A DNA stretch of 64,000 nucleotides from Petrimonas sp. IBARAKI (lineage in GTDB: Bacteria; Bacteroidota; Bacteroidia; Bacteroidales; Dysgonomonadaceae): contig AP018040.2 in the NCBI GenBank assembly GCA_002356435.2, positions 3,286,001 to 3,350,000 of the forward strand, read 5' to 3'. The notes below the pieces were generated by a model that saw only the letters and a list, made by a program, of their open reading frames with translations, was not told the DNA's origin and ran no database searches. Of this stretch, positions 60,988-64,000 are shown one piece after another. Both the position numbers and the translations under genes were made by a program. Within the stretch, counting starts at the first letter, position 1. Each line of letters begins with the position of its first letter.

Positions 60988-64000
<3,013 letters not shown>

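Overview
The window is a chromosomal segment of a Bacteroidota bacterium, most likely order Bacteroidales. The signs are a fused FeoA-FeoB transporter with its Cys-rich partner, a hybrid two-component regulator carrying an AraC output domain, a DUF4251 lipoprotein, an acpP-fabF-rnc cluster, weak Shine-Dalgarno signals, and many promoters of the Bacteroidota type (TAnnTTTG at -7, sometimes TTTG near -33). The fermentative Pta-AckA pair fits an anaerobe. A family-level placement such as Dysgonomonadaceae is only a guess.

Layout. 1-333: tail of a Dam-type adenine methyltransferase. 626-3861: pta, a 3-hydroxyacyl-CoA dehydrogenase-like gene and ackA in one operon. 3960-11618 (minus): an accessory region with a one-domain AraC regulator, a tight five-gene cassette (DUF2589-like protein, two unknown proteins, a cytoplasmic subtilisin-like protease, a separate propeptide/I9-like protein) and a TPR-sensor hybrid two-component system. 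11735-12871: rpsF-rpsR-rplI. 13091-13990: a tandem ecotin lipoprotein. 15362-23491 (minus): WalJ-like hydrolase and a surface-polysaccharide cluster (glycosyltransferases, UDP-GlcNAc epimerase, UDP-ManNAc dehydrogenase, methyltransferase), ending in an RNA methyltransferase and a DCC protein. 23553-37783: mostly housekeeping genes (dipeptidyl peptidase, purD, alkaline phosphatase, surE, lpxB, pfkA, rnc, fabF, acpP, purN). 37850-41400: tRNA-Leu followed by an AT-rich stretch with an apparent integrase fossil, an NHL lipoprotein, a pirin and a YjdI-like ferredoxin. 41511-52896: Gre factor, ABC-F protein with a structured leader, MATE pump, sugar isomerase/oxidoreductase pair, acyl-CoA ligase, Feo iron uptake. 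53101-64000: fumarase, an operon covering pantothenate and early CoA synthesis (DUF2520 protein, panB, panC, panD, split coaB and coaC), SLC13 transporter, ligA and an outer-membrane protein cut by the window end.

Most noteworthy: (1) the protease/DUF2589 cassette with a stand-alone propeptide-like gene; (2) a two-headed ecotin with different P1 residues (Leu and Arg); (3) an ABC-F leader with a mini-ORF and mutually exclusive stems; (4) a paired 73-74 bp regulatory element with 21-bp-spaced direct repeats flanking the cassette; (5) a CoA operon with split, reversed CoaB/CoaC and a DUF2520 protein where a ketopantoate reductase would be expected; (6) a 3-hydroxyacyl-CoA dehydrogenase homologue without the usual catalytic His, between pta and ackA. 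All family assignments come from reading motifs; no database search was run.
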